Below are positions 10,584 to 22,493 of a DNA stretch of 64,000 nt, in pieces; within the stretch, counting starts at the first letter, position 1, and each line of letters opens with the position of its first letter. The stretch lies in the NCBI RefSeq assembly GCF_004379255.2, contig NC_056037.1:14828902-14892901 (forward strand). The letters run 5' to 3'. The DNA is from Salvia splendens. Its lineage: Eukaryota; Streptophyta; Magnoliopsida; Lamiales; Lamiaceae. Made by a program: the position numbers and the translations under genes. Under the pieces are notes generated by a model. The model had not been told where the DNA came from. It made no database searches and worked only from the letters and a program-made list of their open reading frames with translations.

Positions 10584-13380
10584 TGTCACGACCGCCCTTC
10601 TAGGGTATAATAAATGCGGCGATCGCGACTTAATAGGACTTAAATGCAATCAAAGAAAAGGGCTAGGTTTTATAAAAAAGGGTTTGACCAAGGAAAATAA
10701 ATGTACAATAAATCAAGAGAAAATGGTGACGCTTTGACAGATAGACCAAAAGGAGAAAACAATTATTATTATTGATATTCAAAATAATACGGGTTCGACG
10801 TACTCCAAAACGTATCATGTCTTTAGATTCTAAAACGAAACTCAAAATAGTGTCAAGATTAAACAATAAGTAAAACAGGTTTCAGCGGAAGCATCCAAGA
10901 GAAGAGTGAAGTTATGTATGAAGACACAACGACACTCACAGATCAAATAAACAATTCATTCTTCAATTAACTTGCTCAACACCACCATACTCTCGTCGCC
11001 GCTCAACCTGCACATAGGAAAAACACATGCAGGGCTGAGTACAATAAAAATACTCAGTGCGCTTATGCCAAAAATATTTTCAATAAAAGTATTATTTATC
11101 ATGCTACACATAAGTAGCCATCGGGGTTTAGCTTTAGAAAGGCCCGAGGCACTAAAAATCATTTCCCATTGCAAAAGTGAACTGATCAGTCATTTTTCCA
11201 TAGACATTAACCATATCTGCCAATACATGACTTGGAATGTGGCCACAAACCAAGCCACTAGACCGGCCAACTCGTACGCTAGCACACAGTCTACCATAAG
11301 TGTACACTAATCCAAGTAGGGTTTGCGGCCCTACGAGGACCCGAATTCGATTTAAATAATAGTGGCAAAAGCCACATCAGATAGGCACGTTAAAATCAAA
11401 ATACCGCATGATAAATATAGTTGCATTCCCATCGATAAGATATTTAGGACATGGTCCTTATTTAAAAGAAAATCCCACCTCGACGGCTTAGATCTCAAGC
11501 ACTTTCTTCCCCTTGCTATCACGCTGAGAGCGCGAGTTATCACCTTTAAAATTTATGTGTATCACAAATCAGTCCCAATTATCGACTCAAAATCATGCAT
11601 GTCCCCAATGTTTCCCTTTTCCCATCAATTCGTTTTATCAACATAAGGAAACACACCATAGCATACATCAACGCACAACACATCACTACATCATAGAATG
11701 GGTTTCTTAACACATATGCATCATGTATATCATTCAAAGCTTAACAACATAGATTGTTTTTGCATGACTTAAATCTGGCATAAGAGCGCAGTCGTTTTTG
11801 TAAAAATCATTAAAAGTCCATCCGACCTCCGTTGGGGCTGAAATTTTGCCACAACCCAGTATACACATCAAAGGTCATCCAGTTAAAATTTCACCTAAAA
11901 ATCACATCCTTAGGTCGGTCAAATAAAAAACGAAACTCACTGGTCGAGAATACAAATTCTGACAGAACTGCGCAGTCGACTTCAAAAATTCATTAAAAAT
12001 TCATCTTTCAACCAAAATGGCTGATATTCACACAAAACACAGAAGACACCTTGAAGTTTACTCAGTTAAAATTTCGCACCAAAATAAGATTGTTTGGTCA
12101 GTCAAACATACGTCGGAATCTACTGTCCGAACACCACAGTTGTCATGCTTCCAAATTTCGAATTAGGGTTTATCAAATATTCATCCCAACATATATATTC
12201 ATACTTCCAACACATAATCATGCTTCAAAAATATCTCACCATCATGTTCTCATATATTCACATAGCATTCACCACAAATCATCCACAAGTTCATTCATAA
12301 ACAACCTAAATGCATATACATATCCTTTTTTCATGCAACCATCAATCCCACCAATTAAATATTAGATCTACGATCTCTACACTTATTATATGCATGATGG
12401 AATCAAAATCAAGGTTTCAATGGAGAGGATGGGAAAAGAAATTCAATTATACCTTTCTTGATCAAAAGCAATCGGTAGAAACAAAGTATAATCTTGATTC
12501 TTCAACAATTCTTGAGGCTTCAACTTAAATTCTTCTCAAAAGATGAAGAATTTATGGAGAAAAATAAAAGAAAAATTGGGAGAGAGTGGGGAGAGGAGAG
12601 TGGCGTTAGGGAGAGGGAGTAGGCGTGTAATTAGTGGGGTTAGGGTTTTCTCATGTATTTATAGAGATCAAGAATATAATCCCACAATTAAATAATTAGA
12701 GATTTGAGAAGATATGGGGGAAAGGAATTGGCGTGAAATCTGGGGAGAAATAAGAGGATTTTCGAATTCTAGGCTATTTAATTAGCCTATGATTTAATTT
12801 GGTATTTCACGGAGTAGAATAAAATGCTACGGAGCAGAAAATAATAAATCCTCCCAATAAATAGTGAGTAGGCGATTTTTATATATATTCTCCCACAAGG
12901 AATTAAATTCAAATCCTAATTTAAATAGGATATGGCAAGATCTCCTTAGATATGGTAATCTCCTTAGATATGGTAAGATTTGCTAGGATGTTTATAATTA
13001 TTCATGGAAGGGAATAAATAAGGGATCAAAATATATAATGAATAATTTCCTCCTCCCATAAATAGGAGAATTTCGAAATCTCCATGGTGTAAGGCATAGG
13101 TGTCGTTTTTCTCAAGGAGAGAATAAGGAATAATCGGACTTTGGATTTAATTTGGATAAATATCCCAAGCAATTAATTAAATCCAAGGAAAAATAGGATT
13201 TCTTCTCCAATAATAACAGGGGTCAAAAATGCCAAATGAATATTGATGCTCCTATTTAATCTCACTCATCCCTTAAGAAATAATTCGCCACAATATATTT
13301 CACCCCGCATAGATTATTCACACAGCCACGTCACAATTTCAACCACTTTCACTTCCACCACATATTCTCAACACTTTGAC
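10584..13380 (-). repeat. Solo LTR of a large gypsy family, first segment (reverse orientation)
   Basis: Starts TGTCACGACCGCCC, the reversed end of the LTR family also found at 13381, 22494 and 26965. It runs to 13380, where a complete gypsy element of the same family interrupts it; the rest is at 25031-25263. The whole is about 3.03 kb. It is flanked by AATAA at 10579-10583 and 25264-25268, a 5-bp target duplication. With a duplication on both sides and no internal domain of its own, it is a solo LTR, the usual product of recombination between two LTRs. Open frames inside are repeat shadows. Confidence 0.9.
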
Positions 13381-15782
13381 TGTAACGCCCCACTTTTCGA
13401 ACCCTAATTTTGGAACCCTAAGACGTTGCTTTTATTGCTTTGATTGTCACGAATTAAATGATGAATCATTATGTGATTGATTCGATGACCTAATTTTGAT
13501 TTGACCTAGTCAATTTCGTTGATTTTATGGCGTGGCTTAAATTAATTGATGTGGAATGAAATATATTGCGGTGAATTATACTTTTAAGGGGAGTGAGATT
13601 TAAGATAGAATCATAAATAATTACCTTGTCCTTTTATTGTGGAAATATTGGCCACTACCAAATTATTGGAGAGGAATTCTATTTCTTGGATTTAATTATT
13701 TGTTTTGGGATAATTATCTAAATTAAATCCTAAAGCCTAATTACCTTACTTCCTTCTTGATAAAAATCGGCCCCTATTATTTTCTTAGGGGGATTCGAAA
13801 TCTCCTAATTTGTAGGAAAAGGAAATTATTCATTATTTATTTTGATCCCTTAATTATTTCTTTCCATGTTTTAATTGGAATGTCCTAGCAAATCTTTCCC
13901 TACTCTATTTTATTAAAGATTTGGAAATTATTCCTTGTGGGAGGAATATTTCACACGCCTACTATCATATTATTTGGGAGGATTTTTATTAATTTTCCTG
14001 CTCCGTATTATTTTATTCTGCTCCGTGAAAACACCAAATTTAAATCAAAGGCTAATTAAATAGCCATGATTTTCGAAATATCCTCCTTATTTCTCCATCA
14101 ATTACACGCCAATTACCTCCATCAAATCTCTCCCATCTTTATTGTGATTATTCTCCAATTATTCTCTAATTAATTGGGAGATATTCTATTCCATAAACTC
14201 TATAAATAAAAGACTCCTAAACCCTACCTCAAATCACACGCCTCCCACCTCAATCAGACGCCCCCTCCCTCTTCTCCACTCTCCCACACTTGTTCTTCTA
14301 CTCTACACAAGATCCTTTCAAATTTTCCAAGAGATTGTTGAAGAAGCAAGGTTTTTATTCGTTCCTACCGTTTGTTTCGTCCAAGAGAGGTAAAAATCAG
14401 ACACTATTCTTCATTCCTCCCCATCTAAACATTCTTTGACTCCCTCATGCATGTAGAGAGTGTAGGGATTTCAAATCTAAGGGATTCAATCGGTGAAATT
14501 TGTGTGTGTATGTTTGATTGCGCTTTGAATGAATTTGTTTGATGAATTAATGAATCTATGGTGAATGATGTATGATGTTATGAGAGCATGAGTATAAGGA
14601 CCCTTTTGAGCATGTTCGTGTGTTAAACCCATGAAAAGGTTGATTTTGAATAAATAGGGATAAACCCTAATTCGAATTTTTAAAGGCATGAAAAGCTGTA
14701 AGTTCGGACAGTATGTCCTGACATGCATTTTACCGACCAAATGAACTCCGATTTGATCAATTTTTTTCCTTAGTAAATTTCTTGATGTATTCTATGTTGT
14801 ATGTAAATTTCAACTCATTTGGATAAAATATGGACTTTTGGTGAATTTTTAAAGTTGACTGCGCATTTCTGGCAGAAAATCTAAACGGTCGAGGTGGGCT
14901 TCTTTTTTACCCTACATTTTTGTGGGTTTTCTTTTACTAAAATCTTTTACGTATGACTGTGGAGCTATAAGGGTGGTTTAAAGCGATTATCATGCCGTGA
15001 TTTGTTTTAACGTGCCAATCTGATGTGGCTGTTGCCACTGTTATACAAATCGAATTCGGGTCCTCGTAGGGCCGCAAACCCTACTTGGATTAGTGTACAC
15101 CTATGGTAGACTGTGTGCTAGCGTACGGGCTGGCCGGTCTAGTGACCTGGTTTTCGGCCGCATTCCTTGTCATGTATTGGCAGATATGGTTGATGACGAT
15201 GGGGAAAAATGACTGCGCAGTCGCTATTTTGAACAATGGAAAATATTTTGGTGCCTCGGGCCTTTACAAAGCTCAAACCCCGATGGTTACCTACGTATGG
15301 CATGATAATATGTACTCTTATTTAAAATGTTTTCGGCATGAGCCACTGAGTATTTTCAAAAGTATTCAGCCCTGCATATGTTTTCTCTATGTGCAGGTTG
15401 AGCAGCGACGAGCGGTTGGTGGTGTTGAGCAGGAATTAATAATAAACTATGGTCGTTTTGAAACTCCGAGTGTCGTCGTTTCTTCACACATGACGTCACT
15501 CTTCTTTTGGATGCTTCCGCTGTGATGTTTGCTTTACATACTTTTTATTTAAATTAAAAAACTGTTTCATTTGGGATATTTGCAAACTCGTTACTTATTT
15601 TGAATAAATGCTAAACCCTTAGTCATTTACTTGTTGAACATAAATACTTTTGGTTGTTTTATTTATTAAACTTAAATTCTTGGTCAAACTTTTGTTGAAA
15701 ACCCTAGTCTTCTATGCCTGTCCATTAAGCCCCTTTAAGTCGCGATCGCCCGCTTTTATTAACCCTATGGGCGGTCGTGACA
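13381..15782 (+). repeat. Gypsy 5' LTR (copy A)
   Basis: 2,402 bp. A TATA box (CTATAAATAAAAG) lies at about 14200. Over the first 210 bp it differs from copy B at five positions. It has lost a segment near 14880 that B and the solo LTR at 26965 retain, but keeps the AATTCGGGTCCTCGTAGGG block (about 15052) that B lost. Confidence 0.95.
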
Positions 15783-15785
15783 GTT

Positions 15786-15797
15786 TGGTAACAGAGC
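15786..15797 (+). other. Gypsy primer-binding site
   Basis: TGGTAACAGAGC lies three bases inside the 5' LTR. It matches the initiator-Met-tRNA type site TGGTATCAGAGC at 11 of 12 positions. Confidence 0.75.
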
Positions 15798-16576
15798 CTC
15801 AGTTCTTTCCGCTCTGGACCCAAGAGTCTTTTTGAGTCAAAATCTGTGCATGTGTAATTTGGCTAAATGATAAACATCGGAAGCTCAACACCACAACTCG
15901 TCCCTGCCCAACCACGAGGAATGAGGTAACAAGTATGTTGATGAATTTTTGATATGAACTGTGAAATGTTGGGAATATCGATGGGAATATTACTCTTGCA
16001 TGAATGAAAGTACTTATATGGGGATTTGAGATTATATATCATGTTGAAAATTTTGATTGGAATATGGGTTGATGAATTGATATGATGTGAAATTGATATT
16101 TGCGCTTATGCCGAGATGACAAATGTTGTTAAGAAAATAAACTTGTATATGTTACTCGAATATGTGTTAAACCTATGAGTTGGATGAAATTTTATGATGA
16201 TGCTTATGCGATTACATTGTGAAACAATATCTATGATGGTGAACTTGAGCATGCTACTATACCTAGTTATAAATTGGTGCAATGAATGCAAAACTTTGCG
16301 ATAATAATAAACGTAGAGATGTGAAATGCTTAGTGCAAGGCAAGTAGCCTATGGGGAAGTCGGCATGCTACGACTCGACGAAATGCGAAAACACACGAAC
16401 CAATAACCTTGGAATATTCAAAACTTTGACATGATGCTACTTACATACCTAAATCTTTTGCTATACATAGCCATCTTCATAGGCATCATGTTCTCAGCAT
16501 CTCTTTTTGAAACTTAAACCCCATTGCTTCCTTCTATCGTTGGACTGATGCTGAGTTTTCCTTGTTGTTCCTTTAG

Positions 16577-17223
16577 ATGGTCCATCAGTATTATGCCCCG
16601 ATGCGAAATCGTTACTCCAGCAATAGGGACTACCCAGTTGAGCGCTACCAAGACTACGGGTGGGATGGAAGCTTTTCCTTAAGTCCTACGTCACCGGATT
16701 TTATGATAAGTGGATGAACGCCTATGCGTATGGGGGAGCCACCCATCACGAGGGGATCCAAAAGCTCATCCACACTTTACCACCGCCTTGGGACGAGTGG
16801 ACCGCTCAGGCATCTCGGTTTTTCATATGGTATAGCCCGCCTGACTACACCGCGCGGGGTGATTTGGTTGGCCTTATAGAGGTGCTACTTCCGGCTATGA
16901 CGGCTGCTTTTGACGGACCGCCACGTGCTCCACCTCCACATATCTATCCGCCTATTCAAGCCCGCATGCGAAGGAATCGCTGCGACAGGGAGCCACATGT
17001 CTCCCGTGTTCCTAAGAGAATGAGACTCGGGATGCGCGTTTCAGCCCCTCTAAGAATCGACAGAGAGGTCGATGGGATGCCGGGGATAGTACCTCCACCC
17101 GTAGGTGTCGAGGAAGAAAGTGAGGAAGAGGATCCAGACGAGGATCCCGAGGAGGAGGAGGACCCAAATAGAGAGAGCGTTGGAGAGACCGGGGCGAAGG
17201 AGGATAAGGATGGAAAAGATTAA
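16577..17223 (+). pseudogene. Extra ORF upstream of gag, acidic tail, frameshifted
   Basis: An ATG at 16577 opens MVHQYYAPMRNRY in one frame. Near 16660-16710 the sense passes to the next frame, which is open from 16660 to a stop at 17221-17223. The product has a Tyr/Trp-rich start, a middle with LPPPWDEW and a strongly acidic tail (EEESEEEDPDEDPEEEEDP). I recognise no known domain. It lies in the leader between PBS and gag, where some plant gypsy elements carry an extra ORF of unknown function. It is separated from gag by about 700 bp of low-complexity spacer. It may have encoded a packaging or nuclear accessory protein, but that is speculation. Confidence 0.5.
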
Positions 17224-17937
17224 ACATAATAATTCTGGAATATTTTATTTCGATTTCCCACGTTTTTTTGATACTCTACCTTTTTGCTTGACTCTAGTTT
17301 TTCTCTTTCCACGTTGTTTTACCCTTTTGTTTTGATGATGATGGAACTAAGACCTCTTTGAGGCAACGTTTGATAATTCTATGGAAATTTTTGTCTTTTG
17401 CTATTCTATTATGCAATAACTTGATATCATTTCTTATTGTTCAAACTGTGCGATTACCTTTTGCTATACTACATTGTAATCGTCCTTTTCCTAATTGCAC
17501 AATTATTTGTGACATACTATCTTTGCTACTCGATGGTACAATTGTTTCTTGCCATAATTTGAAACCATCCTAACCATCTCATTATACAACTGTCTTTTGT
17601 TGTCCTATTGCACAATCATATCCTACTATCGTTGTCTTTTACCATTCTATTGAAAGCCTATGATTTCCACTCTATTGTACAAATTGTCTCATATCCTTTA
17701 CTATCTTGTTGAGCAATCACTCATTTGCTACCTTGCGACGCAATTGCCTCTTGCTACACCATTCGGTGTTTGCTCTCTTGCTATCATTTTATGTAGTTAT
17801 ATTCGATACAGTGTCTTGCAAAAGCTCCTTATTATTCTATGATGCAATTTCCCTTTGATTTCCACCTTTTAACTATACCACACAACTGTTCTTGGGATTT
17901 CGAATAAATACAATAATAATTCTTGTGATAAATCAGA
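17224..17937 (+). other. Spacer between extra ORF and gag, quasi-repetitive
   Basis: Many loose variants of a TTGCTATNCTATTGTACAAT-like motif, without a regular period. No coding frame of note; the small open frames are not supported. Confidence 0.5.
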
Positions 17938-19546
17938 ATGCCGCCAAGACGTAACATAAGACGTGGGAACCCCGAACCTACCCCTCAGGCGATGGAGGAG
18001 AGTGTGACGCAACCCATCCCTCCACCACCACCTTCTCCACCTCCGGTTGACCGTGAGATCGTGAAGTTGTTCTTAGGTCAGAAACCTCCCGTCTTTGATG
18101 GAATGGGAGAGCCGGGCCGGCTCATGGATACGCTCATTGGAGCTCATTTTCGCAATCTTGGGGTGCAATGACAAAGAACGGTTGAGTTGTGTGACCTACC
18201 AACTAACCGAGTCTGCTGACTTCTGGTGGGACACACAGATGAAGACAATGCCCCGAGAGCAAGTAACGGGGATGACATGGGAAGGTTTCAAGGCCGAGAT
18301 GTATAATAAGTATGTGCCCAAGAGCTATCGGAAAGCAAATGCGGCATAATTCTACAATTTGACCCAAGGACACATGACTGTGATCGAGTACGACCGTGCA
18401 CTCAACAACATGACCCGGTACGCACCTGAACAAGTTGATACCGACGAGAAGCTGGCCGAGAAGTTCCATGAGGGACTACGGCCAGAGATAAGGATGTCGT
18501 TGGCTAGTCGTGAGAGACTTCCCTATGTGGAAGCACTGGCCCTTGCTCTAGACATTAAGACAACTATGCCCAAGGAGAAAGCGAAGGAAAACACTACTTT
18601 GGCACTACCTCCACCACACCACTCCCGAGAGAAGTGGAAGTGAGAGGGAAATAGAATCTCATATGACAACAAGAGGTATCAGCACACCCAGAACCAACTG
18701 CAATATGGGGGAGGGCAAAACTCATCTAACCAGAGAGGCGACTTCCGACCCAAGCCACCCCAATGCAACGTGTGCTCCAAGTACCACTTTGGAGAGTGTA
18801 GAATCCAGAGCACCCCTAAGTGCTTTAACTGTGGAGGAAACGGTCACTTCTCTAGAGAGTGTCCGAGTAAGAGGGTAACAATAGAGTCGAGACAGAACAC
18901 TCAAGGACCCCGCATGCAGCCAAGAGCACCACAAACAGAGTCAAGGGGAAATCGCGATCAACCTCCGCGACAGCAACAACCCTACCGCCCAAGACTTCCT
19001 CCTCAGGCTAGAGCATATGCCTTGAGTCGGAAACAACCCAAGATCGAACGAGGGAACCAGGAGAACGGAAACCTGACATGTATGGGTAAAATCCTTGACA
19101 CTTCTATCATTGTGTTGTTTGATACGGGCGCATCGCATTCCTTTATATCTGACTTATGTGTGGATACTTTAAGTTTGCCTGTTAACAAATCTGAACATAA
19201 GATGATAGTGTCTTCACCAGTGGGTGGGACAATAGAAACCTCACGAACATGCCCGAACGTAGAAATTATGATGGGAAGCCTTAAGATAGTCGCTCATGAT
19301 CTGCAAGTTATGGCGATTGGGGACTTTGACGTAATTTTAGGAATGGATTGGTTGACCTCGAATTTTGCGACGATTCGTTGTAAGGAGAGACAGATATCTC
19401 TACAAGCCCCGGGCAAGGAACCCACCTTATGCTATGGAATCTCGATGAACCAGCAAACCTCTGTCATTTCCGCGCTCCAAGCTAGTACGATGATGAGGAA
19501 AGGACGTTCTGCTTATCTTGTCTATCTACAAGGAGAGGATAAATGA
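17938..19546 (+). pseudogene. Gypsy gag and protease (broken)
   Basis: Gag starts at ATG 17938 with a Pro-rich N-terminus and reaches PPVFDGMGEP in the capsid domain, then a one-base frameshift near 18100-18170 moves to the frame carrying ERLSCVTYQLTESADFWW, the Retrotrans_gag core. In that frame there are stops at 18347-18349 (TAA) and 18641-18643 (TGA). It continues through two Cys-rich motifs including a CCHC knuckle (CFNCGGNGHFSREC) and an aspartic protease (LFDTGASHSFIS, then DVILGMDWL), whose catalytic DTGA is intact. TGA at 19544-19546 cuts protease from RT in the same frame. Confidence 0.9.
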
Positions 19547-19555
19547 GAAAGGAAA

Positions 19556-21273
19556 ATGGAAGACGTAGCGGTCGTACGGGAATTTCCGGACGTTTTTCCC
19601 GAAGCCTTGCCTGGACCACCGCCAGATCGACAATTGGAGTTCACCATCGATCTAGCACCAGGGTCGGCACCTGTGTCTAAGGCACCATACAGAATGGCGC
19701 CTAAGGAGTTAGAAGAACTCAAGATACAGCTCCAAGAGCTTATGGACCTGGGTTTTATTAGACCCAGTGTTTCACCATGGGGAGCGCCTGTGCATTTTGT
19801 AAAGAAGAAGGACGGATCAATGAGAATGTGTATCGATTATCGGGAGCTGAACAAGATGACTCTCAAGAACAAATATTCACTGCCAATGATAGATGACCTA
19901 TTCGATCAACTTCGAAGATGGACTTAAGGTCCGGATATCATCAGTTGAGAGTCCGACGTGAAGATGTACCAAAGACGGCCTTTCGAACGAGATATGGTCA
20001 CTATAAATTTGTCGTAATGCCGTTCGGTTTGACGAATGCACCTGCGGTATTCATGGACTTGATGAACCGAGTGTTTCATCCCTACTTGGATAAGTTTGTC
20101 TTGGTGTTCATTGATGACGTGCTAGTTTACTCGAAGAATGAGAAGGAGCACGAGGAACATCTGCGAATCACCTTGGAGACCTTGAGGAGCGAGAAGTTGT
20201 ACGCCAAATTCAGCAAGTGTGAGTTTTGGCTTAAGGAAGTAAATTTCCTTGGTCACATCATGTCAAAAGAAGGAATTCGAGTAGATCCCGCTAAGGTTGA
20301 GGCGGTGCAACAGTGGAAAGCACCTTCAACACCAAACGAGATTCGGAGTTTCCTAGGTTTGGCGGGGTACTACCGAAGGTTTATAGAAGGGTTCTCCAAG
20401 ATAGCGAGGCCCATGACACAACAACTCAAGAAGGGAGTGAAAGTCAATTGGACTCCCGAGTGCGAGGCTAGTTTTCAACTTTTGAAGGAAAAGCTAACTA
20501 GTGCACCCATCTTAGCTGTACCAGAACCTGGAGTGAACTACGTGGTATACACGGACGCTTCGAAGGTGGGACTTGGATGTGTGTTGATGCAAAACAACAA
20601 GGTGATTGCTTATGCATCCCGACAATTGAGACCGCACGAGTTGAACTATCCAACCCACGATTTGGAGTTAGCAGCAGTGGTACAGGCCTTAAAGATTTGG
20701 AGACATCATCTCTACGGAGTTCGATGTGAGATCTTTACGGACCACAAAAGCCTGAAATATTTCTTCGAGCAAAAGGATTTAAACATGCGACAACGAAGGT
20801 GGCTCGAATTGGTGAAGGACTACGATTGTGGCATCAACTACCACCCTGGCAAGGCAAATGTAGTGGCATATGCCTTGAGCCGGAAGAGTCATTCTCAATT
20901 GGCCACTCTGCTCACCAAAGAAGAAAGCCTGGTCCGCGAGTTTAGTAAAATGCGTTTGAAAGTGGTGAGAGCACCAGAAACAGTGGAAGCGCAAATCGCC
21001 ACTTTAGTTGTTGAACCTGACCTAAGGTCGAGAATTATAGAAGCACAACGAATGGATGCGAAACTAGAGAAAATTCGAGTCGAAGTAAGAACTGGCGAAT
21101 CGGGGGATTTTCACGAGGAATCCGACAACGCCCTTACCTTCAAAGGGAGACTTTGCGTACCAAGTGACGAAGAACTCAAAAACGAAGTGATGAGTGAAGC
21201 ACATGAGACTCCTTACACCGCCCACCCAGGAAGTACGAAGATGTATCAAGACTTGAAGAAGTCCTTCTGGTGA
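19556..21273 (+). pseudogene. Gypsy reverse transcriptase and RNase H (broken by an RT deletion)
   Basis: The first frame (19556-19927) gives the RT start ([37 protein letters not shown]). A small deletion at about 19917 removes the residues leading into the first catalytic Asp and shifts the frame. The second frame (19918-21273) resumes at DLRSGYHQ and carries [21 protein letters not shown], the catalytic [10 protein letters not shown], RNase H ([32 protein letters not shown]) and the start of integrase. It ends in TGA at 21271-21273, where the family has Trp-Trp. Confidence 0.9.
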
Positions 21274-21279
21274 AATGGT

Positions 21280-22449
21280 ATGAATAGGGATATAGCGGCA
21301 TTGGTGGAGCGCTGCTTAGCCTGCCAACAGGTGAAGGCTCTACATCAACGACCTTACGGGAAGTTGCATCCACTAGAAATCCCCGAGTGGAAATGGGAGC
21401 ACATTGCCATGGACTTTGTGACAGCACTACCAAAAACGCAAAGAGGGAATACTGTCATATGGGTAGTTATAGACCGACTCACCAAGAGTGCACACTTTAT
21501 ACCGATACCCATAACCTATGGATCAAACAAGCTAGCTCAAGTGTATATAAAAGAAATAGTGCGACTGCATGGAGTCCCCGTGACGATCACGTCTGACCGT
21601 GACCCGAAATTCACATCGAGATTCTGGATCAACCTACAATGTGAGCTAGGCACTCGACTGAACTTCAGCACCGCTTTTCACCCGCAGACGGACGGGCAAT
21701 CCGAAAGAACGATCCAAACCCTCGAGGATATGTTAAGAGCCGTGGTGTTGGACCGAGGAGGGAGTTGGGAGTCCGCACTCCCATTGATCGAATTCGCCTA
21801 CAACAACAGTTTCCAGGCAACGATAAACATGGCTCCGTACGAAGCCTTGTAAGGGAGAAAGTGTAGATCCCCGCTCTACTGGGACGAAGTTGGTGAGAGA
21901 ATGGTACTCGGGCCCGACGCAGTCGAAGAAATGGTTAGAATCGTTCGGCAAATTCATGCCAGGATAAAAGAAGCTCAAGACAGACAAAAGTCATACGCGG
22001 ATGTACGACGAACCGACGTACAATTTCAAGCTGGCGACAAGGTTTTTCTCAAAGTATCCCCGTCGAAAGGGATAACGCGTTTTGGTGTCAAGGGAAAGTT
22101 GAAACCGCGATTTATTGGACCTTATGAAATCCTCGAAGGAGTGGGTCCTGTTGCTTACCGTTTGGATCTACCCCCGAGCCTTGGGAACGTGCACAACGTC
22201 TTTCATGTGTCGCAGTTGCGGAAATACGTGTTTGACCCAAAGCACGTGATTCACTACCAAGAAGTCGCGTTGAACCCAGACTTGAGCTACGAGGAGAGAC
22301 CCCAAACGATTCTAGACCGAAGGGTCGAGAACGTGAGGAATAGACCAGTTGCGTACGCGAAAGTGCAGTGGAGAAACCACTGGCACGAAGAAGCCACGTG
22401 GGAGCTTGAGGACAAGATGATGGATCTATACCCAGAACTCTTCTCATGA
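21280..22449 (+). pseudogene. Gypsy integrase with chromodomain (two frames' worth, one stop)
   Basis: Carries the second half of the zinc finger (CLACQQVK), the integrase core (AMDFVTALPKT, TSDRDPKFTSRFW, TAFHPQTDGQSERT) and, after TAA at 21850-21852 where the family has Tyr, the C-terminal region (GDKVFLKVSP, KLKPRFIGPYEI, VFHVSQLRKY) and a chromodomain ending (AKVQWRNHWHEEATWELED). All lie in one reading frame, so only the TAA and the upstream TGA separate the pieces. The chromodomain would read heterochromatin marks and bias insertion into silent DNA, in line with insertion into another LTR. Confidence 0.9.
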
Positions 22450-22480
22450 GAGTACCAAATTTCGGGACGAAATTTCTTTT

Positions 22481-22493
22481 AAGAGTGGTAGGA
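22481..22493 (+). other. Gypsy polypurine tract
   Basis: AAGAGTGGTAGGA abuts the 3' LTR, preceded by TTTCGGGACGAAATTTC, a context common before 3' LTRs of this class. Confidence 0.75.

Noticed and set aside
15103..15525. 140- and 152-codon frames in the gypsy LTRs (15103-15525 and 24295-24753)
   Set aside because: They lie inside both LTR copies and are broken in the solo LTRs of the same family; no domain.
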